Below are positions 14,922 through 22,951 of a stretch of 23,093 nucleotides of DNA, piece after piece. The notes beneath the pieces are model-generated. The model had not been told where the DNA came from and ran no database searches. It was given only the letters and a program-made list of their open reading frames with translations. Numbering within the stretch: position 1 is the stretch's first letter; every line of letters begins with the position of its first letter. A program made the translations under genes and the position numbers. Source of the DNA: Bacillota bacterium (GTDB lineage Bacteria; Vulcanimicrobiota; JAMDEM01); assembly GCA_023486985.1 (NCBI GenBank), contig JAMDEM010000086.1, positions 1-23,093 of the forward strand, given 5' to 3'.

Positions 14922-15662
14922 CTAAAAAACAATCTCTCCCTTGATAAAAGCGGCGGTAAGGCTGTTTTTGGAATTATTGAAAATTTCCTCTTTGGTTCCC
15001 GATTCTATAATCTCTCCGTTCCAGAGAATTGATACAAAATCAGAAAGCCTCTTTGCCTGCAGTACATTATGAGTAACAAGCAGTATCGTTGTGCCGAATT
15101 TTTTTCCGATGCTGGAAAGAATCTCTTCAATCAAAGCAACATTCGTAGGATCAAGATTCGCCGCGGGCTCGTCAAGCATCAAAACCTCTGGATTGAATAT
15201 AAGGGAACGGGCAAGGGCAACTCTCTGGGCTTCCCCTCCTGATAGATTTCTTGCTTTATCCCTCAGCCCGATGTTGGGCTTCACAAGCTCAAGAGCCGAT
15301 TCCAGCTTTTCTTTTATTTCCGGGGAAGACACTCCTCTTATCTTCAGCGGGTACGAAAGATTATGCTCTATATCACTGTCAAAAAGATAAGGCTCCTGCA
15401 AAAGAAGAGTCATTTTTCTTTTCATCTTTAAGCGCGCAGAATAGCCCTGGTTAACATCTTCACCGTCAAATAAAATTTTTCCCGCAGTGGGCTTTTCCAG
15501 CAGATTAAGAATCCGCAAAAGAGTGCTTTTCCCTGCGCCGCTGGGACCCAGAATTGAACTAATCTTCCCTCTTGGAACGGTAAGATTAACTTTCTTTAAA
15601 ATTTCCCTGCCGTTATATTCTTTTGTTAACTCAATTGTCCGGAATACAGGAATTTTTGCCAT
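14922..15662 (-). CDS. tupC: ABC transporter ATPase, tungstate (TupC) type
   Basis: ATP-binding subunit, 246 aa, of a TupABC-like oxyanion importer. It has Walker A GPSGAGKST (39-47), Q-loop Gln89, signature LSGGEAQ (140-146), Walker B LMLDEP (161-166) and H-loop VTHN. The C-terminal ending, with TAAFIKGEIVF, is typical of TupC-like ATPases. ATG 15662 lies three bases after the tupB stop, with AGGTG in the end of tupB as ribosome-binding site. Tungstate specificity is inferred from the TupB/TupC pairing; molybdate or another oxyanion cannot be excluded, since the binding protein that sets specificity is not in the window. Confidence 0.85.
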   Translation of the reverse strand: MAKIPVFRTIELTKEYNGREILKKVNLTVPRGKISSILGPSGAGKSTLLRILNLLEKPTAGKILFDGEDVNQGYSARLKMKRKMTLLLQEPYLFDSDIEHNLSYPLKIRGVSSPEIKEKLESALELVKPNIGLRDKARNLSGGEAQRVALARSLIFNPEVLMLDEPAANLDPTNVALIEEILSSIGKKFGTTILLVTHNVLQAKRLSDFVSILWNGEIIESGTKEEIFNNSKNSLTAAFIKGEIVF

Positions 15663-15665
15663 ATT

Positions 15666-16361
15666 TTACACCTGTCTCAGCTTGTGCGGCAGGTAGAAAG
15701 CCGCAAAATTCACAATAAGTGACAGAATCAGAAGAATCACTCCAAGGGCGATTGCAAACTCAAAGTTTCCCTTGCCTGTTTCCATTGCAATAGTGGTTGT
15801 CATGATCCTTGTGAAACCCTTGATATTTCCGCCTACTATAAGGCTTGCGCCGAATTCGGCAATCGCCCTGCCAAAGCCCGCCATAATGGCGGCTATCATA
15901 ACATACCTGGCTTCCTGCATTAAAGTCATAACCATCTGAAACCTGCTTGCCCCCAGGGAAAGCGCCGTAAAGCGCACTCTTGCTTCAAGAGATGAAATAG
16001 CCGAAAAAGTGAGGGCTGAAATTATTGGAAAGGCAAGCAGAGCCTGAGCCAAAATTATTGCTTTTGCAGTAAAAAGAAAATCAAGCCTTCCCAGGGGACC
16101 GCTGTAAGAAAACAATAAGTAAATTATCAGCCCCAGCACTACCGGAGGCAGTCCCATCAAAGTATTTAAAACCAGGAGAATGAGCGATTTGCCACGGAAA
16201 TTCTTAAGGGCAAGAAAAACCCCCAGTGGGACTCCGGCTATTGCCGCAAAAAGAGTTGCAAGAATTGATACAAATAAGGAAAGGCCGATTATCTGATAAA
16301 TTTCACTGCCGCTAAAGAGCAGTTTCAGCCCTTCCAGTATTCCTGAAGAAGTTTCTGACAT
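15666..16361 (-). CDS. tupB: ABC transporter permease, tungstate (TupB) type
   Basis: Inner-membrane permease, 231 aa, with about five to six hydrophobic helices. It contains the family stretch NTLMGLPPVVLGLIIYLLFS and a coupling segment LGASRFQMVMTLMQEARY followed by AGFGRAIAEFGASLIVGGN, as in TupB. It forms a permease-ATPase pair with tupC three bases downstream. No Shine-Dalgarno is visible before ATG 16361; a TATATT lies 7-8 bases upstream, so leaderless initiation is possible but not shown. No substrate-binding protein gene (tupA) is adjacent; the gene upstream is the unrelated DUF3352-like protein, beyond a terminator. Confidence 0.85.
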   Translation of the reverse strand: MSETSSGILEGLKLLFSGSEIYQIIGLSLFVSILATLFAAIAGVPLGVFLALKNFRGKSLILLVLNTLMGLPPVVLGLIIYLLFSYSGPLGRLDFLFTAKAIILAQALLAFPIISALTFSAISSLEARVRFTALSLGASRFQMVMTLMQEARYVMIAAIMAGFGRAIAEFGASLIVGGNIKGFTRIMTTTIAMETGKGNFEFAIALGVILLILSLIVNFAAFYLPHKLRQV

Positions 16362-16440
16362 TAACTAAATATAAAATTTGCCTTTCTGTTTTATTTTCGA
16401 ACCATTAAAATCACACGCTGCGCGCCTATGAAATAACGTG

Positions 16441-16516
16441 AAAAAACGAGCTCTGCTTATTTTGCGAGGAATACCACGCAGTTTTCTGCGGGGTCTCATA
16501 CCGCAAAACAAGCTCG
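16441..16516 (-). terminator. Intrinsic terminator formed by repeat C, copy 1
   Basis: Directly after the stop of the DUF3352-like gene the minus strand folds into nested stems: outer CGAGCT/AGCTCG, then CGCAAAA/TTTTGCG, then CGCAG/CTGCG around TTTT. Six T residues follow the outer stem (complement of 16441-16446). The structure is homologous to 19151-19213, so a dispersed repeat appears to serve as the terminator here. Confidence 0.7.
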
Positions 16517-16518
16517 CC

Positions 16519-19020
16519 TTATTTTTTCTTGTAAAACAAATCAACTTCATAACGAAGGACGCCGTCATCCGTAGTAAGAACAATCCAGCTGTCTTCAAAC
16601 TTATCCATGTAGTCAATCATTTCACCGGCGGCCGCTGCCATATCCTGATATTCTCCGGTTGCGTAAGAGCTTATTCCCTTGAAAATCGGATTTATAACCG
16701 ACATTATGGGACCAAGCTTAATATACTCGATGGCAAGAATATCTCCCCTCCGGGCCAGCGAGGTAAGATTATAACTTGGAATATCAGCAACAAAAGCTTT
16801 GGTTTTCTTTAAATTATCAATGATTTTTTCGCAGGTGTAAGTTCCTGAAGTGGAGGCTACAAGTATGCAGTCATCAAATAATGCGCATGAAACCGAGCCC
16901 TGCGGATTGGTCTTTACCGTCACTCCTTCATAAGCTTTTTCCAAGAAATTTTTCGTGATTTTATCATAAAAAGGCTTTATAGCATCTTTATTTTTTATTC
17001 CTATCATGTAAGCCACGGGAAACTGGAAATAGTTGCTTTTTGCGGCAGATGAAGCAAATTTCGGAACCTCCCTGGAAGGTCCTTCCTCGGAAGAATAATA
17101 TGGCTTGTTTCCTTCAACACCCGCATCTTTATGAGCATTGCTTCTGCACTCTATCCTGAAATTTGTATCGTTGTCAGAAACTGCATAATAATACTTCCCG
17201 CCAGCAGGGCACCTGGAAAGGGACTTCAGGTATTTTGGAACTAAAGCATTCAAATCAGACGGGAACTTGCCCTTATGTTCATCCGCATAAGCATCCAGCG
17301 CATTGGCAATCTTCTTAAGATTCGACTTGCACAAGGTTAAATCATAAACAGCCCCTGTATTCGGAAACTGGGACCCTTTCTCCATTGCAAGTTTCATAAC
17401 AGCGCTCATTATATCCGAGAGATTCGTAACCTGAGCCACCTCGCCGGTGAGATTGGGAAGAAGGTCTTTTTCTACATCAACTCCCAGCTCCTTATTAAGC
17501 TCTTTTATCAAATCATCAAAGGTTACCGGCATGTTTGGAATGGCGCTTAACAAAGGCTTCATAACAGATAAAAGTTTCTTGTAATTTGAAGCTCCATAGA
17601 TGGAAGCATCCTTTGGCAAGAACTTAAGACTCTTGAATTCCTTGATTTTATCTGAATCTTTAAAGAATTCAGAAATCAATTTGCTTTTTGAATTTGGCTC
17701 AACAATTACCGTAAATCTGCTTGAAAGCTTGCTCTTGCCGTCATCTTTTGCGGAAAAAGATATGGTCTTTATAGCCGCCAGGGCAGATTTGAGTTCTTCA
17801 TTTGGCAGATCAAGAGCATCAGAAAGGGCAGCAAGCTTCTTTAAGTCAAGATAAAAAAGAATATTTGGGGAACTTATTCCTTCGCTTTGAGCCTGCGCGA
17901 AGGCAGGATTTGAAGCTAAATTTTCCCCTTTGTTTAAATATGCATCTATTGCACGTCTGGCAGACGTCTCTTTATCCGAAAACACCATTATGTTTCTTAT
18001 TAATGAAACGAACACAGTATCGCTGCTGTCAGTCTTGTTCGGTGCATATATTTTCATGCCCCTGTAATCTATCTCTGAATAGGTGATGCCTTTTTTCTTT
18101 GCCATCTCCTTAAATTTCTCGATGGTGGTTTTAGCTTTATCGTTATCCCTTATTGACACCACGATAATAACAGGCACTTCTTTTTTTGAATGGGGATGCC
18201 TTTCTCCCCTTAAAATGCCGTCCTCAGAGGAGTAAGCAGGGAAATTTCCCGATACTCCAATATTCGCGTGGGCATTTTGCGAACATTCGATATAATAACC
18301 TTCCGGATTTGAAATATGGCGGTATTTATAGACGCCTTTTGCCGGGCATACGGGCAGTTTATGCAAATATTCAGTAGACTCAACATCCTGAAGATTGCCG
18401 GGATAACTGCCGTTGTGGTCATCAGCCCACATCTCAAGGGCAGTTGAAATATTCTTGAGATTCATCTGGCACGTTGTGTAGTTTTTCTCATTGAGAGAAT
18501 CTTCCAGATATTCAAAAATTCCCGGTGAACCCTCGGGAGCAAGAACAGCCACTGCAACTGCCGGATAAATACAGGACAGGACATCTTCTCTTATGTTTAT
18601 CTTTACTTCTTTTTGAAGTTCTTTGGAGATAGAGCGGAAAATTTTTGATTTTTCAAGATTTTCAATCTCTTTTTCAATTTCTGCCTTATTCTTGCCGGGA
18701 GCTAAATTAATTTCCATATACATCTGTGTTTCTGCCGGGATTACAGCCCTTAATGGCAGTTCACCGTAATAAGTTTTATAAACATAAACTGTAACTGCTG
18801 CTGCGATTATTACTATAAGAATAAAAGGAATTAAATAGGAGAGAATTCTGGATTTCTGAACAGCAGAAGGAGCCTGCGCCGGTGCCGCCTGAACCGAAGC
18901 CGGCGCTGATACCGGCTGAGATGAAACCTGTTCCGCCGGGGGCTGAACTGAAGCGCCGCACTCCGGGCAGGATAGCACGCCTTCAGGAATTTCCTTTCCG
19001 CATTGTGGACAAAGAGCCAT
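16519..19020 (-). CDS. Zinc-ribbon, membrane-anchored DUF3352-like protein with two pseudopilin-like inserts, 833 aa
   Basis: Layout from the start used here: N-terminal double-CxxC zinc ribbon (Cys4, 7, 18, 21; MALCPQCGKEIPEG), Pro/Ala/Gln linker, one TM helix (about 61-82), then a large extracytoplasmic part. That part opens with the DUF3352-like IPAETQMYMEINLAP. Two regions, about 183-267 and 563-648, are homologous to each other and to globular domains of type II secretion/pilin G-like proteins (CQMNLKNISTALEMWADDHN and CKSNLKKIANALDAYADEHK). Each has three matching Cys and a terminal AYSSEDG/YYSSEEG. They lack the hydrophobic pilin helix. The function is unknown. ATG 19020 has GGAGGTG at ideal distance; an in-frame start at 19041 would lie upstream of the predicted transcription start. 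The gene stops just before a repeat-derived terminator. Confidence 0.85.
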   Translation of the reverse strand: MALCPQCGKEIPEGVLSCPECGASVQPPAEQVSSQPVSAPASVQAAPAQAPSAVQKSRILSYLIPFILIVIIAAAVTVYVYKTYYGELPLRAVIPAETQMYMEINLAPGKNKAEIEKEIENLEKSKIFRSISKELQKEVKINIREDVLSCIYPAVAVAVLAPEGSPGIFEYLEDSLNEKNYTTCQMNLKNISTALEMWADDHNGSYPGNLQDVESTEYLHKLPVCPAKGVYKYRHISNPEGYYIECSQNAHANIGVSGNFPAYSSEDGILRGERHPHSKKEVPVIIVVSIRDNDKAKTTIEKFKEMAKKKGITYSEIDYRGMKIYAPNKTDSSDTVFVSLIRNIMVFSDKETSARRAIDAYLNKGENLASNPAFAQAQSEGISSPNILFYLDLKKLAALSDALDLPNEELKSALAAIKTISFSAKDDGKSKLSSRFTVIVEPNSKSKLISEFFKDSDKIKEFKSLKFLPKDASIYGASNYKKLLSVMKPLLSAIPNMPVTFDDLIKELNKELGVDVEKDLLPNLTGEVAQVTNLSDIMSAVMKLAMEKGSQFPNTGAVYDLTLCKSNLKKIANALDAYADEHKGKFPSDLNALVPKYLKSLSRCPAGGKYYYAVSDNDTNFRIECRSNAHKDAGVEGNKPYYSSEEGPSREVPKFASSAAKSNYFQFPVAYMIGIKNKDAIKPFYDKITKNFLEKAYEGVTVKTNPQGSVSCALFDDCILVASTSGTYTCEKIIDNLKKTKAFVADIPSYNLTSLARRGDILAIEYIKLGPIMSVINPIFKGISSYATGEYQDMAAAAGEMIDYMDKFEDSWIVLTTDDGVLRYEVDLFYKKK

Positions 19021-19045
19021 TAAAGCACCTCCAAAGTACAATTAA

Positions 19046-19073
19046 ATAATACAGGATATATTTAACTTCTCAA
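19046..19073 (-). promoter_or_regulatory. Sigma70-type promoter of the DUF3352-like gene
   Basis: Minus strand TTGAGA (19073-19068), 16-bp spacer, TATTAT (19051-19046). Transcription would start near 19039, leaving a leader of about 20 bases that contains GGAGGTG before ATG 19020. Confidence 0.65.
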
Positions 19074-19150
19074 CCGATAAGTCCTCTTCTACTGTTTACG
19101 CTCTTCGCTATGCTTTTGTGAAGGATCTTTGTCCTGATCCTGTTTTGATT

Positions 19151-19213
19151 TATTTTGCGATCGAATACCCCGCAGTCTTGCTGCGGGGTCTCCTGCCACA
19201 AAACAAACTTGCC
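19151..19213. repeat. Palindromic repeat C, copy 2, abutting the DUF2231 stop codon
   Basis: Homologous to 16458-16517. Central perfect stem ACCCCGCAG/CTGCGGGGT (19167-19175, 19181-19189) with a TCTTG loop, and an outer TTTTG/CAAAA pair. As with copy 1, it begins immediately after a minus-strand stop codon. Unlike copy 1 it has no clear T-run. A second small hairpin, AGGATC/GATCCT, lies at 19122-19141. Confidence 0.85.
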
Positions 19214-19726
19214 CTAAGGGATACCCTGCGCTCTTGGCGAGGGTAGTTTATTTTCGATATTTTTGTTATCGTCGTGATCGCCGTTCTTATACTGCTGAAC
19301 TGCGCTTCCGCCTGCGCCAAATTCATACACCATCCTGCCGCCTAAATGCGCGCCATAAAACATTATACCTGCTCCTAAAGCGCCAATTACAAAATATGTT
19401 ATCAAAAGCGGCACCTTTTTGGGTAAAATTGTTTTGGAGATACTTCGCCAGATAAACAGAAGCGCAAAAATTCCCCCGGCAATAAGTTCTAACGTCTCAT
19501 GATCTTCCATAATATCGCGCGCTTCATCACTAAGCTTTACAGTATTAGAGGCAATCAATCCGGTAATAGCGGTTGCTATAATGGCAATAGTTCCAAAAAA
19601 CTGGAGCCACCACCCGGCATTATTAAGTGAATCCTTTTTACATGCTTTTCCAAGCAAATCACACAATAATGCAACGGACAGCAAAGCAATCGGGAAATGA
19701 ACGAATAACGGATGAATATTTTGCAT
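19214..19726 (-). CDS. DUF2231 family membrane protein
   Basis: A 170-aa protein with four hydrophobic helices. It carries the DUF2231 signatures: N-terminal HPLFVHFPIALL, a middle DHETLEL, and C-terminal YGAHLGGRMVYEFGAG. The conserved histidines in the membrane segments suggest haem or metal binding, but the function of the family is not established. It follows cydB by two bases, with AAGGAG about 9 nt before ATG 19726 overlapping the end of cydB. It is therefore part of the cytochrome bd operon, in the place where a small accessory subunit such as CydX often sits. The last residues (about LPSPRAQGIP) are encoded by repeat-like sequence continuous with repeat C, so the C-terminus is probably not native to the family. 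Confidence 0.88.
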   Translation of the reverse strand: MQNIHPLFVHFPIALLSVALLCDLLGKACKKDSLNNAGWWLQFFGTIAIIATAITGLIASNTVKLSDEARDIMEDHETLELIAGGIFALLFIWRSISKTILPKKVPLLITYFVIGALGAGIMFYGAHLGGRMVYEFGAGGSAVQQYKNGDHDDNKNIENKLPSPRAQGIP

Positions 19727-19728
19727 TT

Positions 19729-20742
19729 TTAATACTCCTTTTCTTCAATGCTTACCTTACCCTTGAAAACTTTATAGATATAAGCTGAATATGCCATTAC
19801 AATCGGCATGCCGATAAGGACAATAATAAACATTAATTTCAAAGTCAGCTCTGTGGAAGAGGCGTTGTGAATTGTGAGGCTGAACGAGTGGTTATTGCTT
19901 GACTTGACCAGATTGGGGAAATGAACGGCGCCGGTAATTCCCCATAATCCAATAAAACTTATCGAAGACATATAAAAAGGAGCCGTGTCATTGCCTTTGT
20001 TTAAAAATATCTTCAGCAATATCCATGAGACAAGAACAACAATAAGAGAAAACCACATAAAAAACCTGCCGGTTATTCCAGGTATATAAACATAAGCAAT
20101 GAAAAAACAAAGGACTAAAAGTATAAGGAACAAAATCCAGATAGCATTTACAATTTTCCTTGCTCTTTTGCGGACTTCGCCGGACGATTTCATCACAGCA
20201 TAAGTGCCGCCCTGCAAAAGAATTGCCATAAGTCCAAGAATGCCCACAGCCAGAGGAAAGGGTCTGAACAGGGTAAAGAAACTGCCTGTAAAATCCATGT
20301 GTTTATCAAGCGGAATGCCGGCAACCACATTTCCAAGGGCTATGCCGTAAAGCAAAGAGGGAAGGAAGCTTCCAATTACAAAAGCCCATTCCCAGAAGCT
20401 TTTTCGTTTTTCATCAAGACCCCACAGCTCCAGGGAAACGGCACGGAAAATAAGGGAGAATAACAAGAGCATAAAAGCAAGATAAAAGCCGCTGAAAACA
20501 GTGGCGTAAGCATACGGGAAAGCTGCAAATAACGCCGCTCCTGCTGTAACCAGCCATACTTCATTCCCATCCCAGAAAGGACCAATGGCTTTGAAAAGAA
20601 GTTTCTTTTCTTCCTCTTTTTTTGCAAGAAATGGAAGAAGAGAGCCCACCCCTAAATCAAAACCGTCAAGAACGGAATACCCGGTAAAAAGAAAACCGAT
20701 AAGAATAAACCAGATAATTTGAAGCAGTTCCAGGTTCCCCAT
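19729..20742 (-). CDS. cydB: Cytochrome bd ubiquinol oxidase subunit II
   Basis: A 337-aa membrane protein with about eight to nine helices. The N-terminal pattern ends in GYSVLDGFDLGVGSLLPF; then IGPFWDGNEVWLVTAGAALF and FPYAYATVFSGFYLAFMLLL follow, all diagnostic for CydB. It partners CydA in the quinol-oxidising, oxygen-reducing terminal oxidase of the cytoplasmic membrane, used at low oxygen. ATG 20742 has a strong GGAGGC 5 nt upstream and lies 15 bases after cydA. Length is in the shorter normal range. No cydC/cydD assembly genes are in the window. Confidence 0.97.
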   Translation of the reverse strand: MGNLELLQIIWFILIGFLFTGYSVLDGFDLGVGSLLPFLAKKEEEKKLLFKAIGPFWDGNEVWLVTAGAALFAAFPYAYATVFSGFYLAFMLLLFSLIFRAVSLELWGLDEKRKSFWEWAFVIGSFLPSLLYGIALGNVVAGIPLDKHMDFTGSFFTLFRPFPLAVGILGLMAILLQGGTYAVMKSSGEVRKRARKIVNAIWILFLILLVLCFFIAYVYIPGITGRFFMWFSLIVVLVSWILLKIFLNKGNDTAPFYMSSISFIGLWGITGAVHFPNLVKSSNNHSFSLTIHNASSTELTLKLMFIIVLIGMPIVMAYSAYIYKVFKGKVSIEEKEY

Positions 20743-20757
20743 TAAATGCCTCCATTT

Positions 20758-22080
20758 TTAATACCCTTCGCTAACCTCACCGGGACCCTTTTTAATCAAT
20801 TTCACCAGCACATAAATAAAAACCCAGAGAAGGAAAATGTAAATAACCGCAAACATAATCAATGAAAACAAAATCTGCCAGGCAGGCACTGAAACAGATG
20901 CGGCATTAGCGATTTTAAGAACTCTGTAAACCGCCCACGGCTGTCTTCCGATTTCAGTCGCCATCCAGCCAAATTCATTTGCAATATACGGAAAAGGGAT
21001 GGAGCAAATGAGAACCAGTAAATACCACCGTGCATCCCATATTTTTTTTGTCATAAGTAAATATGCTCCAAGAAGTGAAATTGCAATAAACAACATTCCA
21101 AGACCTATCATAATATGATAGGAAGCAAAGGGCAGTAAAACCGGAGGTTGTTCATCTTTTGGAAACTCATTTAGCCCGGCTACTTTTGCGTTAAAATTGA
21201 AATGAATCAAAAAACTAAGCATTTTCGGGACTCCAACAAAAAGATATGTCTTTTGCCTGCTTTCATCCGGAATCCCAAATAAGGAAAGAGGTGCTCCTTT
21301 GGTTGTCTGCCACAAGGCTTCATAAGCAGCCATTTTCTCGGGCTGGGTTAAACCAACCTGAACTGAGTGAGAATGCCCTGTAAGAAGCTGAACCAACGAA
21401 GTGATTATAAAAATTATAAGGGCTATTTTAAGACAGACTTTTGCCGTTTCCACATGAAGTTTTCTCCTGAGATACCACGCACCTATTCCCGCCGCCAGGA
21501 GCGAGCCGGTTATCCATCCTGCAATTATCGAGTGGATAAATCTTATAACCGTTGAGTGATTCAATGCCGCATGAGAAATACTGGTAAGGACTGCTCTTCC
21601 GCCCTCTATTTTAAATCCGTCGGGAGTCTGCATCCATGAATTTGCAATAAGAATAAACAAGCCGGAAAGGTGTGCTCCAAAGAAAACCAGAAAGGCTGAA
21701 AGCCAATAAACTTTTTTGGAAACTTTGTTTCTGCCAAAAAGAAGAATTGACATAAAAACTGACTCCAGAAAAAAGGAGAATATTCCTTCGGCGGCAAGCG
21801 GCACTCCGAAAATGTCTCCGACAAACCTTGAATACTGCGCCCAGTTTGTGCCGAAGGCAAATTCAAGCACTACGCCGCTGGCAATTCCCATAACAAAAAC
21901 AAGACCTAAAATCTTAACAAAAAAAGCAGATGAATCTTTGTAAACTTCTTCCCTGCTTTTAAGATAAAGAGTTTCAAGAATCAGGATAAGAAGGGTAAGA
22001 CCGAATGTGCTGGCAGGAAAGATAAAATGAAATCCTGCCGCCAGTCCAAACTGAATACGCGATAACATAACTGGATCCAT
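20758..22080 (-). CDS. cydA: Cytochrome bd ubiquinol oxidase subunit I
   Basis: A 440-aa membrane protein with nine or so helices. His18 (FGLAAGFHFIFPAS), the later His in IRFIHSIIAG and Met in ASYHIMIGLG match the three haem ligands (His19, His186 and Met393 in E. coli numbering). Glu residues in GVVLEFAFGTNW and FFLESVF match the proton-path glutamates, and the family signature GRQPW is present. The periplasmic Q-loop is of the short type, which explains the length below 500. The residue two before the Met ligand is His, not the Arg of E. coli. The start ATG 22080 follows AAGGGGAT. It is the first gene of the cydA-cydB-DUF2231 operon, 31 bases after the CHAT gene, with no clear separate promoter seen. 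Confidence 0.97.
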   Translation of the reverse strand: MDPVMLSRIQFGLAAGFHFIFPASTFGLTLLILILETLYLKSREEVYKDSSAFFVKILGLVFVMGIASGVVLEFAFGTNWAQYSRFVGDIFGVPLAAEGIFSFFLESVFMSILLFGRNKVSKKVYWLSAFLVFFGAHLSGLFILIANSWMQTPDGFKIEGGRAVLTSISHAALNHSTVIRFIHSIIAGWITGSLLAAGIGAWYLRRKLHVETAKVCLKIALIIFIITSLVQLLTGHSHSVQVGLTQPEKMAAYEALWQTTKGAPLSLFGIPDESRQKTYLFVGVPKMLSFLIHFNFNAKVAGLNEFPKDEQPPVLLPFASYHIMIGLGMLFIAISLLGAYLLMTKKIWDARWYLLVLICSIPFPYIANEFGWMATEIGRQPWAVYRVLKIANAASVSVPAWQILFSLIMFAVIYIFLLWVFIYVLVKLIKKGPGEVSEGY

Positions 22081-22111
22081 TTAAAATCCCCTTATTTTAT
22101 TTAAAATTAAT

Positions 22112-22951
22112 TTAATCCCTGCCGCCGTCACCGATTAGGATGAATGGCGCCCAGTAATATGGATGAGAGTATTCCGTGCTTTTCATCATATATTTTTGTG
22201 CTTCCTGCAAGGCGGCTGCCTTTGATTCCCCCTGCTTTAACTTCCGGTAAAAATCCTTCATAAGCTGTACAGTGGAAACATCTGAAATACTCCACAATGA
22301 CGCCACCACTGTCGGAGTCCCCGCATACATAAAAGCCCTGCTTATCCCCACAATTTCATCGCCGCTGGAAATCCCGCCTCCGGCTGTATTGCAGGCGGAA
22401 AGAACTACCATGTTGGCTTTCAAATTCAAACTAAAAATATCCGAAGTTGTCAGAATTCCGTCATAAAATACAAGCCCTGAAAACAACGGATGCCGGGAAT
22501 CAAGAATTCCATGAGTGGCAAAGTGAACCAGCGTTCCATTCCCCACGCTGGTTTTCACTTGTTCAATAGTAGCCTTATTTCCAATAAGAACTTTTCCGTC
22601 CGGATAAACTTTAGAGATTTCCTTTACTTCATCCTCTGTTCCCGGAAGGGGGGAAAGACCTTCACGCATAAGCTCCGGAGACATCACTATCGTACCCCTT
22701 AAAGATACTTCTTTTTTATTTTCTTTTTTCTCCCCGAAGCTTACTGCAATATCTCCGATTGCATAAGCCTCAAGCTTCTCTCCTTTGCTTTTTTTCTTAT
22801 TCAAACAAAGCATATAGACTGAGGCAGAAGGCTGGGTGAGAATCTGATAGTTTTTCACAAGATAATCACCGTTGGAATCTACCAGCATGGCGAAAGGAAG
22901 ATAATGAAGCACGGAATGAGGCACGATTATAAGCTTCTTTTTACCCTTCAT
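22112..22951 (-). CDS. CHAT-domain protein (caspase-like cysteine protease), 5' end missing or disrupted
   Basis: C-terminal CHAT protease domain of the caspase/separase clan. It has the conserved entry LIIVPHSVLHYLPFAML, catalytic His147 in VHFATHG and Cys187 in VLSACNTAGGG, and the closing part GISRAFMYAGTPTVVASLWS ... HPYYWAPFILIGDGG. CHAT proteins usually carry an N-terminal TPR array and can act as proteases in bacterial signalling or defence. ATG 22951 has no spaced ribosome-binding site, and the 46 open codons above it read like CHAT-family sequence (for example ISLSSILLAPAAGE). That frame is closed by TAA at 23090-23092, with no start codon between. So the true N-terminus is cut off by a nonsense or frameshift change, or by an error close to the window edge. 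Confidence 0.85.
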   Translation of the reverse strand: MKGKKKLIIVPHSVLHYLPFAMLVDSNGDYLVKNYQILTQPSASVYMLCLNKKKSKGEKLEAYAIGDIAVSFGEKKENKKEVSLRGTIVMSPELMREGLSPLPGTEDEVKEISKVYPDGKVLIGNKATIEQVKTSVGNGTLVHFATHGILDSRHPLFSGLVFYDGILTTSDIFSLNLKANMVVLSACNTAGGGISSGDEIVGISRAFMYAGTPTVVASLWSISDVSTVQLMKDFYRKLKQGESKAAALQEAQKYMMKSTEYSHPYYWAPFILIGDGGRD

